From Phoronis australis (lineage: Eukaryota > Phoronida > Phoronidae), in NCBI GenBank assembly GCA_002633005.1, contig NMRA01000007.1, forward strand, positions 1,070,811 through 1,134,810: a DNA stretch of 64,000 nucleotides, given 5' to 3'. The notes under the pieces are model-generated. The model saw nothing but the letters and a program-made list of their open reading frames with translations. It was not told where the DNA came from and made no database searches. Positions 11,439 through 22,423 of this stretch are shown here, one piece after another. The first letter of the stretch is position 1. Every line of letters starts with the position of its first letter. A program made the position numbers and the translations under genes.

Positions 11439-11720
11439 TAGGTCTCGCGACGGACCAGGCCAGCTTGATTTGTGTAGATGCTGAGTTTCAGTGTACTTCT
11501 GGTCCCTCGGCGAACTAGTCTTGTGATTTTTTTACCAAAGTGTGCTTTGTAAAACTATTTATCTCAGCCAGTACTGTTTGGTCCCGCGACAGATCGACTA
11601 TTTTTATAGGGATAATAAGCACAGGTGTACTCTTGGTCTCGTGACGGACCAGGTCAGCTTTTTGTGTACTCTCAGTGTACATCTGGTCCCTCTGCAAACT
11701 AGTCCAGTGTATCTTTTCAC
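11439..11720. repeat. Imperfect tandem repeat, about 197 bp period, inside the hAT element
   Basis: ggtctcgcgacggaccagg (near 11441) recurs as ggtctcgtgacggaccagg (near 11637), and tggtccctcggcgaactagtc near 11500 recurs as tggtccctctgcaaactagtc near 11684. A related tggtcccgcgacagatcga lies between. This is about one and a half long units built of shorter related ones. Confidence 0.7.
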
Positions 11721-12440
11721 CACTGTGCACAGGATGTTTTGGTTTCGTGAAACTGTTTTCAGATGATTTGTTTCCTGATAGATTTGACGTTTTTCAATTG
11801 TTGTCAACGTGATTCAGCTTAATAAAGTGATACCTAATTATTTATTGTCGCTTATGAGTTGAGAGCATCATCGTTCACCAGTTTTTCTCGTAACGAGACA
11901 GAACACATGTTTATTTCCGGACTAACAGTACAGGTCTTCGTTCCAGTTAAACAACTTGTGGCTGCTGTTACGCGATTATCTGATATTCAAGTTTTTACGC
12001 CCCGTCGGTGCTCCTTAATTATGCTCCTGAATATTTGGAAATTGTCTAAACCCCTGTATACACACCACACTTTTTCGTATACGACTTTTCGTATGCTAAA
12101 AAGGTGTGTGTAAGCAGATGTTCCAATAAAAATTTTTGCTGGTGGCGTGACTCATACCCAGATGTGCACAATATGGTTTCACGAAACTTATGTGCCAAGT
12201 TCATGTGATGAAATCGAGAAGGGTTTTTAATTATCTTAAGAAAAACTCCAGAGACATGTTAAGTGCCAGAAACTTACCAGGGTGCATGGAAATTTCACTA
12301 TTTGGCTACAAAAACAAAAAATATCTTACACGGTAGGGGAAACCCCCCTCCCGACCTCCCCACGCTCGGCGCACGCGCCTAGGATTCGACCTTGGTGGGA
12401 ATCCTAAACCCCCCTTGGTGAAAACGTAGATCCGCCACTG

Positions 12441-12986
12441 TAGAATGCAATCCAGTGTACGATTCGTGAGGGGAGAGGTATTGTCAAAGAGAGATACGGT
12501 CCGGGAGCGCTCTCCTCCAAACTTTTAGATTCAATTATTGTATTTTTATGTTATTCAAATTTTGATTTTTTTACTGAATAAAAATCTTATTTTTGAGATC
12601 CCATCTCGATCATACAAAAGTGGAGCATTTCCAAAATAAAATATTTCCTGGTCAGCATTTTGTATAATATATAAAAATTTCTTGTAAAACTGAACAGCCG
12701 TTTTTGAGATATGACGATGTCACGCTGGCCAAAGTTTACCAAGTTTGGACATTTTCTAGGGGTCCTATTTTGTTGACTACCATGCAGGACGACATATTTT
12801 AGCGTTGACACACAGGCCAAAACCATTGATTTATCCTCACCATAGGAAGGTATGAATTAGAGGGGTGGGGGCGGGGGTGGACAGGTGACACAAATGTGAG
12901 CCATTGCGCAACCCCCAGTTTCGGCGCGCCCGTTCGTCCGTCACCACCAGCTTCGTCGCTCGAGGTCGCGACACCAGGCGTGCCGT
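12441..12986. other. No gene recognised
   Basis: AT-rich sequence, then a g-rich tract near 12865. Open frames are short and show no recognisable domain. Confidence 0.5.
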
Positions 12987-13121
12987 CTGAGTAACGCTAG
13001 GACCTACGCAAGGACCTGGCTAAAATCTAGCCAAAGTCACTAGCTCTCATTTAAGATACACGGCAATGTCTCATGTAATCCCGCGGAGTCTTGCTTTAGC
13101 GAGGTCCTAGTGTTACTGAAC
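12987..13121. mobile_element. Palindromic MITE, copy 1
   Basis: The ends tgagtaacgctaggacct and aggtcctagtgttactga are inverted repeats around a degenerate interior. The same 130-140 bp palindromic element occurs at 27596-27727 and 49027-49168. It is non-coding. Confidence 0.8.
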
Positions 13122-14777
13122 AGGAGGCAGGTTTACTCCTCGGCAGTCAAAACCGTTTAACCTCCAACCTGTTAACCTCAATCCCCAACCCCGCCCCCGG
13201 CCTGTAGTCACCGTATAGAATAGTATCATTGGGATAGAGGGGCACATATAGACTACCTTGATCTTTTGAACCGGTTGTCTCAAAGTCAGACTACCTTATG
13301 ATACTAGTTCATCCTTCCCGGCGAATTGTCGTCAGTTTCGCACCCTATCGCTACAGGCGTGCACTAGACTTTGTTATTTGGACAATTCCCGTGGAGGGAG
13401 CCACCAGAAAGTTGGTTACCATGCATGTTTCAACAAACTTTCACGAAAAAGGTTAACAATTAAGATTTGATTATGCGACGATTACGCATGTTGGGTATGA
13501 ATTTGAGATGTAGGGGATGTCTTTTATGAACTTCAGTGTTGCACAAAAGAGGTACTACCAAAATCGCGGGTTGCGAAGATCCGGAAAAATATGGGAAGGA
13601 AGCATTATCACTGACCTCAGGGGGAGTAGATGGAGCTTTGTGTCGCAAACCTCTGTTACAGTAGGATGAAAATGGGCTCTAAATTTACTTTTTAGGGTTC
13701 TCTTTGGAGAAAATTTACTTCATTGGGGTCGTCACTTTGACGTGGTGCACTTGGAAAGGGTGCGGCGGCTCCGCGGTCACTATGACCCTCCCTAAGGAAT
13801 GTTTCAAAATCCCTTTTTGAAAATGGGGACCCAATTTTGGAATCTGATGGCTGCAACCCCCCAAGGGACCAGTGCCATATTGAGGTTCCCGAATTTCCTC
13901 GTTCTACGTCAAAGTTCAAAATTTCTCAGGTGGCCGGCTATTTCAGATAGACACTGAAAAATCACCTTTTGTATCAAAGTGTTGTTTGAAGTATGATGAT
14001 GCAATTTATATCAAATTTCATCAAATATCTTTGAATCGTCAACGATGTCTTACAAGATAAGCCCATGCTAGTCTACTACTGTTTATGAATCCATCGATTT
14101 CCGTCTGAAAGGAAAACATGTGAATCAAAACCTTTGTAGATCGGATTATTATTAGAAGAAAATAACCTTGACACGCTGGCCATCGCAGATTGGCTGGTTA
14201 TACGGGTTGACTTGAATGACCGTGTAGCTATACAAGTCATTTATTTTGTGAAAATTTAATTATTGTTCACTAGTGTGGCATTTTGTCACGAGCACGACTT
14301 CTACTGAAAGACTGGGTAGGGTCAACTGTAAAGAGACCCGGAAATCAATGCCTTTATACCGGCTCATATTCTGGCCCGTTGAGCAGAGCAAATCTCTTAA
14401 CATTTTAAGTCGACAAGATTCGTAAACTTTGTTGATTTCTAACTTTTCTCTTTTGACTGTTTGACTGTACATTACGTGCCAAGAAAACCCTCATTGTGTA
14501 CGAGTTCAAGAAAACATTCTGAAATACAGTCAATTCAATATAAAGGCCTTTTTTATGGGACAGTCTCCCAAAAGATTTTAGGGAGTGACCTGCTTCAATT
14601 GTCACTGCTGAGGGAGTGAACACCATATCCACTGCTTTTTAGATTGGTTTCCTCTAATTTATTTAGTTTTATTCATCTATTCCCCCAATCGTAATTTTAT
14701 AGTTGGGCCCAAGTGAATACTGCAACACATTTATAACTAATTCTAAGCTGTTAGGACTTGCACCAATTGCCTCTTAA
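13122..14777. other. No gene recognised
   Basis: Intergenic sequence without an ORF that resembles a known protein on either strand. No clear terminal repeats were seen. Confidence 0.5.
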
Positions 14778-15318
14778 AGGCCTATGGTCCGAGTTATAGA
14801 AGAAAAAAACCTCTTAACGCCGTTTAAGCCGGTTTTTTATGTGACATGAAGTTCAAAAAGTTATTAACTTTCAACGCGTGTAAAAATTTTGAAAAAATCG
14901 TTGTAAATACTACAAACGAATGAAATGTTTACAAAGAATATAACATCCGGGATGTTCTAATAGATGTAAACATTACAACAACGCATGCGCAGCCACAGAT
15001 GTAGAGGTCAACAGAATTTATGCAAATGGCGGAGACTAGTACTAGTAGGTCTATGTAGTGAACGTCGGAAGGCGAAACGCAGTCGTCTTTCTCTACGAGA
15101 TTCAAAAAAAGACGTGTTAGCCAGTACAAAAAGCGGCATTACCAATAAACCGTGTACCTGTAAGCGACTCGTTCGATAGGTGAGAAACAATGAGGACAAG
15201 ACTGTATGTTCGAACTCATGAAGGTTTTACATTATACTCGGTTACCCAATGGTCGTCCGCCTAAGCATGAAACCGGCGTTAAGAGGTTTTTTTCTTCTAT
15301 AACTCGGACCATAGGCCT
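14778..15318. mobile_element. TTAA-flanked DNA transposon/MITE with 45-bp perfect TIRs
   Basis: Terminal inverted repeats at 14778-14822 and 15274-15318 are identical over 45 bp. They begin aggcctatggtccgagttat and are flanked by TTAA on both sides (14774-14777 and 15319-15322). TTAA target choice is typical of piggyBac and Kolobok; the AGG-type end is more like Kolobok. The 541-bp interior has only short open frames (for example MRSHRCRGQQNLCKWRR at 14985) without a recognisable domain. Perfect TIRs suggest recent insertion. Confidence 0.9.
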
Positions 15319-15732
15319 TTAAACCACTTAAATGACCTCTCCTGCAAAAAAGGAATAATGCTAACAGTTTTCAACTGAAAAATCAAGTGTTCAAAACAAA
15401 GTTACTCAAAAAACACATGTATATGTAGTACGTACGTGCGGAAGTGTTCGGCGAGCCTGTAGGCCTATGATTTGCATTTTCGAGACATTCCACGAGTCAA
15501 ATGATTGATGAGAATATTAAAAATAATAAATGGGCGTGCCTATATTCAGTGCATCACTTTCTAGCGTGGGTTTTACTCAAGTGGTTCACGTATAAGTGCA
15601 TGCGCCTAGGTCCGGATATAGATGTGTCTTCAATTACTAGCGCACGGGACTTAATACTCGATAATAATCCTATGATTGAAAAAAGGTGAAATTTCGTATT
15701 ATGGCTTAACAGTTGTATCACACAAACTAGTT
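15319..15732. other. No gene recognised
   Basis: Intergenic sequence; open frames under 70 codons with no recognisable domain. Confidence 0.5.
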
Positions 15733-15875
15733 GATGGGCGGCGCAGAACGGAAAAAGTGGTGGGGTTATAGCCCCCAGCTCCTTTGAGGTACACCGCCCA
15801 TAAACCATGCGGGCCGGAACAATGAAAAAAGTGGTGGGGCTATAGCCCCCCAGCCCCCTATGGTGCGCCGCCCAT
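15733..15875. mobile_element. Small MITE with atgggcggcgca ends
   Basis: atgggcggcgca at the left is the exact inverse of tgcgccgcccat at the right. Two related internal segments carry aagtggtgggg..atagccccc (near 15755 and 15830), suggesting two tandem units. A related element lies at 57666-57736. Confidence 0.7.
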
Positions 15876-16823
15876 GTATTTCGTTAAGTCAAGCTACCCA
15901 AGTTATTGAATAAGCCTAGCCTACCTCAACAGCATTTCCACTGTATCAAAACATGTATTACAACTTCACTTGAAATAGTTTGGCCATTTGAAACAAACAA
16001 CGTTGCATCTTACTTTACAAACATTTAGACTTATGGACCCAGGGTCTAATGTCTTTCGAGTTACTCGAGACATGCCTTGCAATTGTTAACGCATCACACA
16101 CTTTCCGCTGTTGTTACGCCCCTCGGTTTGCATCCCTCGCAGACTACCGTGCTTTTGTCGTGATTTGCCCTCACGAGCGCCAAATATGAAAGGTAATGAT
16201 TACTGTGATGAGAGTAACAAATTGTAAACTTGGTGTGAGATTTTCAGTGGCTTTAGACTCTTTCGCAGGAGTATCTGCTGTTCCAAATCAACGTCATCCC
16301 GTCTTGTCCTTTATGATTTGAAATTGGAGACTCCACCTGCTCAAGAAATTAGTCAATATCACAAATCAAAATTAATGTTGCATTCGAAAGATGGTGGTTT
16401 ATGAATTGTGAATGCAGATCTAATAGATATTCTCAATTACACCTGCCTTTGGTCAGAAAAGGTTACAATATGTCGGAAATTGAATATTTTGTACACAACA
16501 AAACCAGTGGTACCCTCCGACCTGCTTTATGAAAGGTATTTTTGCAACGAATTTGGGCTATTTTTGTGAAAGTGATTGCCGAATTTACTGCTTAAATTTT
16601 CAAATAAAGTAGTTAATCTCATTGGACAGAGTGGTCCGTTGTCCACAGAATGTAAATTGTTCTACGATATACATCATAGCACCATGTTGGCCGCGCTCGA
16701 GCTTCAGCAACAGGTGGTCTCATGTGAAAAATAATACTTTCCCAGATCATATACTCAATTCACATGCTGGCTAAAATGGAAGAGTTTTCGCTAGTACTTT
16801 CGTTAGCAGCAAAAACGCCTGAG
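15876..16823. other. Intergenic DNA; target of the Tx1-like LINE
   Basis: No gene recognised. The last 13 bases, aaaaacgcctgag at 16811-16823, are the left copy of the LINE target duplication. Confidence 0.6.
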
Positions 16824-17346
16824 CACAGCAGGGGTGTTGCCATCATGTTTAACAACAACTTAAATGTTACAGTTAATAGATGTAGCGAAGATCCTGATGG
16901 TCGTTATTTGAGCATTGACGCAGATGTGGACGGTCATAATTATATTTTCATAGACGTTTTTTTTCCAAATGAAAATAGATCTTAATTAATGTTTTTGGAC
17001 AAGTTAAATAATACTTTCCAAAGATATGTAAATAACGGTAATACTTTTTGTGTTGGTGATTTTAATTGCCCATTAGGAAAATTGATAAACAAGGAATAAG
17101 AGATATTACAGATAAATAAGCAGTCATTGACAAGCTTAAAGGTTTTGCAGAGTCTTTCCATCTATTTGACGTTTGGGAAAGTCCAGGCAAAAAGCAATAT
17201 ACATGGCATAACTATTTCCTACAGATTACAAAGCAGAATTGATTACTGGTTGGTTTCAAAAAACGTCAAAGATCATCTGAATTGTTCCATTAAAAGTCAT
17301 TATAACTTTTCGGATCACTCGGTAGTCAAACTTCATTGTTCACTTT
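16824..17346 (+). pseudogene. LINE apurinic-type endonuclease domain remnant
   Basis: Readable pieces are SRGVAIMFNNNL at the start, GDFNCPL near 17056 (the conserved GDFN segment), SRIDYWLVSKNV near 17234 and FSDHSVV near 17308 (the SDH catalytic motif). A stop follows NENRS at 16985 and frameshifts separate the pieces. The N-terminal part of the domain is missing. Confidence 0.85.
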
Positions 17347-17929
17347 AAGACTCTGTACCGAGAGGGCCTGGATTATAGACTTTTTCGAAGATGAAGAATA
17401 TGTAACTAATTTAAAAATAATTATAAATACCTGTGTTGAAGAGTATGTTTATCTAAGTAATAAACATACCAAATGGGAAATGGTTAAAATGAAAATAGGG
17501 GAATATACTATGAGATACTCGAAAAGAAAAATTAGAAAATGCTGAGGAAGAGAAATTGATTGAAATTATCAACAACTTAACAGGAGAACTAAATGATGTT
17601 GATGATGAATTGTACAGAATTTGGAAAGAGCCAAGTCCAATTTGCAACGTATACAAACTCATAGAGTACGTGGACAAGTGTTAAGAAGTAAAGCCCAGTT
17701 AATTGAGGAAGGGGGGAGTAGCCCAAAAGTTTTTGCCTCATTGGAGAAAAGAAATTTTAAGAAAAAGTGTATTAGTATCCTTAAAAATAAATCTGGGCAG
17801 AATTGACTCATTATTACTCCTCTGTTTTCATAGATCGTCAAATGGAAAACATCATCCACTATACCAGATCTATTTAATATCGCCAGTGATGTACTACCCA
17901 GTGATTTTGAAGAACTGGATGAACCCTTA

Positions 17930-18700
17930 AGAGAGGGTGAATTTTATGAAGTTTTAAAAACTTGTAAAAATAATAAGCCTCCAGGAAATGACGGGCTAAC
18001 TTACAAATTTTATAAATGTTTCTGGCATGAAGTTAAACACTCTTTACTTGAAGCTTTTGAATGTAGTTTTTCAGTGGGGGAATTATCTACGTCACAGAGG
18101 CAAGGAGCAATAACGCTCCTACCCAAGTCAAAAGATGATGTCTAGCTCCAGTCCTTGGATTATTGGCGTCTAATATCTCCATTGAATACTGATTATAAAA
18201 TACTTACAAAAGTTCATACAGCCCGTATAAATGATATCATGGGAAAACTGCTTCATCCAGGTCAAACAGCTGTTAAAGGACGATATATAGGATACAATAT
18301 TCGTATCATTCAGTATATAATTTCTTACAAACATTACTGATGGTCAAGGACACATTTTATTTTTGGACTTTTGCAAGGCGTATGACACAATAAAATGGGA
18401 CTTTTTATTTTTCAAGCTTCGAAGGCTTTTAATTTTGGACAGGGTTTTACAAGATGGGTAGAAATAATCTGCAATAAACAAACTGCTTGTGTTGTCAATA
18501 ATGGTTTTACAACAGATTATTTTCGTTTAGAAAGGGGTGTAAGACAGGGTGATTCATTGTCGGGTCCATTATTTTGCTTAGCTGTTGAAGTTATGGCCAA
18601 TTATATACGAAAGTGTAATTTAATTAAAGGCATAAATGTTGGGAAAACTGAAGTTAAAATTCTCCAGTACGCAGTGTGGAATAACAAACATATTGATTAA
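17930..18700 (+). pseudogene. LINE reverse transcriptase remnant lacking YADD
   Basis: Readable pieces are NNKPPGNDGLTYKFYK (fingers), DYWRLISPLNTDYKILTKVH, HPGQTAVKGRYIGYNIR, LDFCKAYDTIKWDFLFFKL (motif A, catalytic Asp) and GVRQGDSLSGPLFCLAVE (motif B). The frame then reads ILQYA, where YADD (motif C) should follow, but the sequence jumps to downstream protein sequence. The catalytic DD pair and what follows has been deleted. The wording of the motifs is typical of the Tx1 branch of L1. Confidence 0.88.
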
Positions 18701-18923
18701 TAGGAGGACTGTATTCTTTAATAGTTTCTTTGAGGCTGGTATTATTTTTGTGAAGGATCTTTTGAATTTTGAAAATAAATTTCTGACATGGAAGGCTTTG
18801 AAAAATAGACATGAGCTTTCAAATTGGATTCATTATGCTGCTTTGAGACCTGCGATTAATTTGAAAGCTTATCCTTTGATTTCAAAATGCATACATCCCC
18901 AGTCAAGCCGAATTACTAATGTG
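18636..18923 (+). pseudogene. LINE C-terminal region, part 1
   Basis: Reads NRRTVFFNSFFEAGIIFVKD then LLNFENKFLTWKALKNRHEL and RITNV. This is the region after reverse transcriptase in Tx1-type LINEs. It runs in frame into the 12-bp duplication at 18912-18923 and resumes after the nested insertion. Confidence 0.75.
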
Positions 18924-19665
18924 ACAATTGTTAATTACAAAATATATGTGTAAACCAATTATCTATTGGACAAAATTACTGGATATGGAAGAACATAGGT
19001 ACCCACTGAAGTGTTATAGTATGCTTAAGGAACGAAGTGAAAATGGTAATTGTAACTGGGCACACCGTGTCAAAGAAATTTTGTACAGGTACGGCTATGG
19101 AGAAGTGGGGTTATTTGGCCCAGGCAATAGTGTTGAGTTTATTATAGTATTCAAACAGAGATTACTGGATTGTGGCGTACAGGAATGGCAACTGGAAATA
19201 GATAGCTCAAATAAATATGAATTTTATAGTCTTATTAAACGTGATCTTGTCTGAGAGCAATATGTGAATTGCTTAAGCGCCTATTCTAGAAAAATACTTG
19301 CGCAATTTCGGTGTTCAGGTCACTCACTTAATATAGAGAAAGGTAGACATATGGGTATTCCTAGAGGTGAGAGAATATGCGGCATATGCTGTCTGGGTGA
19401 AATTGAAGATGAGCCTCATTTCATGTGTCGATGCCCTGTTCTTGCACACCTTAGAAGGAATCTTGTTCCAGAGCTTGTCAATGTTAACTATTCTCTTGTT
19501 AGGTTATTCCAACAGAAAAATCATGACTGCATCCAGCGCCTCGCATTGTATATCCAGAAGGCTATGGCTTTAAGAGAAGAACTGCTCTCCGTGTAAATAT
19601 TCTGAATATACGTTTGAATTTATGTATTTATGTATGAGTAGGCAAAGCTTACGATGTACAATAAA

Positions 19666-19702
<37 letters not shown>

Positions 19703-19838
19703 GTTATTGTTGTTGTTATTATTGTTATTGTTATTATTATTATTATTATTATTGTTGTTGTTGCTGTTGTTGTTGTTGTTGTTATTATTATTATTGTTAT
19801 TATTATTATTATTATTGTTGTTGTTGCTGTTGTTGTTG

Positions 19839-19881
<43 letters not shown>

Positions 19882-19888
19882 TAACGTG
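18924..19888 (+). mobile_element. Second LINE, 3' end only, nested in the first
   Basis: Its flanks are attactaatgtg (18912-18923) and attactaacgtg (19877-19888), a 12-bp duplication with one difference. Both copies read ITNV in the host LINE frame. The insert has its own C-terminal coding relics: HRYPLKCYSMLKE, NWAHRVKEILYRYGYGE, VEFIIVFKQRLLDCGVQEWQ, then LAQFRCSGHSLNIEKGRHMG and a Cys/His cluster ICGICCLGE..DEPHFMCRCPV. This C-terminal type differs from that of the host LINE and resembles CR1/L2-type ends found in marine invertebrates (class uncertain). It ends gtacaataaaca followed by a TTA/TTG microsatellite, a typical LINE tail. Confidence 0.88.
19667..19880 (+). repeat. TTA/TTG trinucleotide microsatellite (LINE tail)
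   Basis: About 210 bp of (ATT)n with (GTT)n interruptions directly after aataaaca. Two blocks, near 19726-19790 and 19795-19860, are almost the same, so part of the array was duplicated. Any long hydrophobic open frame here is an artefact. Confidence 0.95.
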
Positions 19889-20225
19889 TTTTCTAGAAAT
19901 ATTTTGTTTTCCAAAATTGTTTCGCCTCCTGATACAGAGTACAGCTTAACTGATATTTACTCTAGACAACAAATTTATGTTCTTCCACACAAACTCTTGT
20001 TACCTCCTTATGTTAAAACCTTTAAATATTTCTATATTCATAGAAAAGTGTTTACAAAACTTAATTTGAAAAAGATGAACTTAGTAAGTGATGACAAGTG
20101 TACATCTTGTGGAACTATTAAGACATTTATCATATGTTTGCGGAATGTGGTTCTGTGAAAAACGTGGTGCGAAATTCAGAAACTATTAATTTACGTAACT
20201 GCACAACACGATTTAATCTTAGATA
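19877..20225 (+). pseudogene. LINE C-terminal region, part 2
   Basis: In frame with part 1 if the nested LINE is skipped: ITNVFSRNILFSKIV, then LPHKLLLPPYVKTFKYFYIH and DDKCTSCGTIKTF. A frameshift follows and the next readable words are ECGSVKNVWCEIQK. The C-x-x-C..H..C arrangement is the zinc-knuckle-like end of Tx1 ORF2. Confidence 0.75.
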
Positions 20226-20586
20226 AAAATGTTATTTTGACAGCATATTTTTGATGTAATTTTGAAGATATCAATACCATATAAACTGGTTGCCAGTATT
20301 TCATTCATAAATGTTCTAGAGACCAGATTATTCCTTGATATTCACAATTTCAATGTTTCTTGTATAATTATTGTAAAGCAAAAAATATACAACCCCGTAA
20401 AACTGCCTTTTGGGAAACCCTCAATACTTATTTAGATTAGATCAACCGTGAAGTTCTACTACTTTGATATTAGCGTGTGTGTGTGCGAGTGTGTGTGTGC
20501 CTGTGTTTCATTCGCATATATCTCATTGTTGTATATCTTGGTGTATTTAGAAATAAAATGTTAATATGAAAAAAAAAACGCCTGAG

Positions 20587-21379
20587 TAATATGAACGGTC
20601 GTGACGGCCAATTTTGCTAGTGCTTTGCAAGAAGTCCCAGATACCCCAAAACTTCTGGCGATTTCCGTTAGCAATTTTGTAGCTAGGCCACTTACTTCAA
20701 GGTACACATTCGCAGAGCTAAGAGACCTTTGTTTATCGACACATTAATTAGTTTATGGCATAAGGCCTGAACGAGTTTTGACATGGATTTTATATTAAAG
20801 GATGATAAACCCTGTTTTGAAGATTTCAACCAATCCCGCTCGCTCTGTCCAGTTAGTGCAACGTTAGCGTCCCACTGGAGCGATAAAAGCAGGGTTCAAA
20901 TAAAAATTCGTACTTTCTTTGTCACGGATAGGATATTTTGGATCTTGGTGGGGGGTCTTTCCCTTCAGTTGTCACGTAACTCACGTAAGCGTAAGTCACG
21001 CTTGCTTGGCCGTTTAGCAAACTTGGCAAAGGATTTTCATCTTTTGCTCGAAACATTTGAGGGTAGTCAATGGTTACAGGGCATTATTTTATTTCAGAGA
21101 ACTAGATGGAGACGTCGTTTTTTAATCAAAACCGGGTTTGGTACCCTTTTAAGAGAGACTAGGGAGGTGAGGAAACAAACTAACTGCTGGTGAAAATTGC
21201 CTCCTTCACTGACAACTCGTCTGTCGCTGGTTAAAACGCTAACATTTTCGCTAGCGTTTTCGCCACTTATCGATGAACCAAGCAATATATATCCCTTGTG
21301 TATCAATCATCTGTTTCTGAAGCTTAGCGCGGTTAACTCCGGTAACCGGGGTACATTTTATTTCTTCCGCGCATGACAG
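20587..21379. other. No gene recognised
   Basis: A 136-codon open frame (20783-21193, +) starts MDFILKDDKPCFEDF but resembles no family I know and shows no coding signature beyond its length. Confidence 0.45.
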
Positions 21380-21560
21380 TGCTGTAATGGGGCGTAGCCG
21401 CACGTAGGCGCAGCCAGTCAACCACTCTTTTGCAATTTAACGTAGCGCCTACGCACCGTAAGTTACGGTATATAGTGGGACGTAGGCGCAGCCAACTTCC
21501 TTTTTACATTTTAACGTAGCCCATACGCACGTAATTTAAGTGACGGTATAGTGGGACGTA
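21380..21560. repeat. cgtaggcgcagcca dispersed/tandem repeat
   Basis: Two related units of roughly 80-90 bp carry cgtaggcgcagcca, ttaacgtagc and acgcaccgtaagttacgg. Related sequence lies at 37270-37435, and a flank of it at 22965-23035. Within each unit gcgtaggcg and cgcctacgc are inverted. Confidence 0.7.
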
Positions 21561-21601
21561 GTCTTCTTGATATGATAGCTTACGGTATCGATGCGCTGCA
21601 T

Positions 21602-21645
21602 ACAATGCTGTCGTCAGCGTAGCACTACGCTGACGACAGCATTGT
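21602..21645. repeat. Perfect 21-bp inverted repeat with 2-nt loop
   Basis: The arm at 21602-21622 (acaatgctgtcgtcagcgta, plus g) is followed by ca and then its exact complement at 21625-21645. Such a tight palindrome is unstable in cloning. It may mark a MITE or deleted transposon joint. It is not followed by a T-run. Confidence 0.9.
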
Positions 21646-21698
21646 TGCCCAACATTTAGGCGCGCGCGACCGCCAGGAATGCTTAGATAAGATCATGA

Positions 21699-22423
21699 TT
21701 GGCACAACTCGGCTATAAGTCGTCAAAAGTAAACAGCTCCATTTCATTGAACGCACAACATCAACGTTTCGAGTTAGCAAGTGAAGACAGAAACAATGAT
21801 TCGAGAGATCGGAGCATGTTTTTTGGATTACTGCGATACTTGGAAAGTCCCACTTTCATTCAGAATCTTGCGCTGATGCTCCGTGTGCTAGAAGAGCTAT
21901 CAAGCCTGTGCAGAAACACAACAATACCACGAGCAGAAAAGCTTATTCGTCGGATGGTTTGTGCCCTTAGTGGGTTAGTCTATGCTTGATAATACCGGGC
22001 AGGCATTAGCCACTGTACAGACATGAGCTCAAGAGAAGAGGTTTGGAACTTTAAGGAAACCCTAAAGGAACAAAAGTGACCATGCGTTCTGGACATGTTA
22101 TTCAAAATGTTGTTGTGAACTTGGAGTGGCGTTCACTTGACAATGATGATCAGTCACTTTACTCTTTTCTGAGCATCTTGGACCCCAAAACGTGGCCGAT
22201 GGGATCTGGGATAAGACGTGGCGAACACGATGTCAAGGGTATTTGCGAGAGGTTTGGGCTTGTTGCCACAACGGCAATCAAGGGAATGCGTGAGTTCGTA
22301 GCAATGGAGGAGGCGGTTAGAGTAGAGAACCTACCAAGTGCTCTGCGACAACTAGACCTCTGCATTAGACTCTTCCTTGCACTACAGCTGAAAGTGAGCG
22401 AGGATCCAGCGAAATCAATCTGA
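21699..22423 (+). pseudogene. hAT transposase remnant (ZNF862-like type)
   Basis: Two open pieces, 21699-21989 and 22076-22423, plus readable sequence between them in another frame. The first has FGLLRYLESPTFIQNLALML and LEELSSLCRNTTIPRAEKLI. The second has VIQNVVVNLEWRSLDNDD, then FLSILDPKTWP and GEHDVKGICERFGLV. This order resembles the part of ZNF862/DUF4371-type hAT transposases just before the C-terminal dimerisation region. The DDE core is not complete. The remnant lies near a hAT-type TIR at 22863-22876. Identification is by pattern only. Confidence 0.55.

Larger units (their letters stand above)
10548..12440. mobile_element. hAT-type DNA transposon, decayed, 1893 bp
   Basis: Perfect 16-bp terminal inverted repeats cagtggcggatctacg (10548-10563 and 12425-12440) are flanked by the direct repeat tagaa (10543-10547 and 12441-12445). 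The subterminal sequence at both ends matches the 231-bp MITE at 41836-42066. An open fragment with hAT transposase character lies inside at 11124-11372. Single N characters occur at 10574 and 11040. hAT elements usually make 5-8 bp duplications, which fits the 5-bp repeat. Confidence 0.85.
16824..20573 (+). mobile_element. Tx1/L1-like LINE, 5'-truncated, degenerate
   Basis: A non-LTR retrotransposon fragment flanked by the 13-bp direct repeat aaaaacgcctgag (16811-16823 and 20574-20586), with an A-rich tail at 20571-20578 after an aataaa at 20551. It enters in the middle of the endonuclease domain (SRGVAIMF), so reverse transcription stopped early. Order of remains: endonuclease, reverse transcriptase, Tx1-type C-terminal region. 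A second LINE end is inserted at 18924-19888. Many stops and frameshifts make it inactive. Confidence 0.9.

Noticed and set aside
19622-20158. 178-codon open frame rich in Ile/Val
   Set aside because: It is mostly translation of the TTA/TTG microsatellite; only its last third is a true LINE relic.
20783-21193. 136-codon plus-strand ORF as a gene
   Set aside because: No recognisable domain, no homologous copy in the window, and it lies among repeats.
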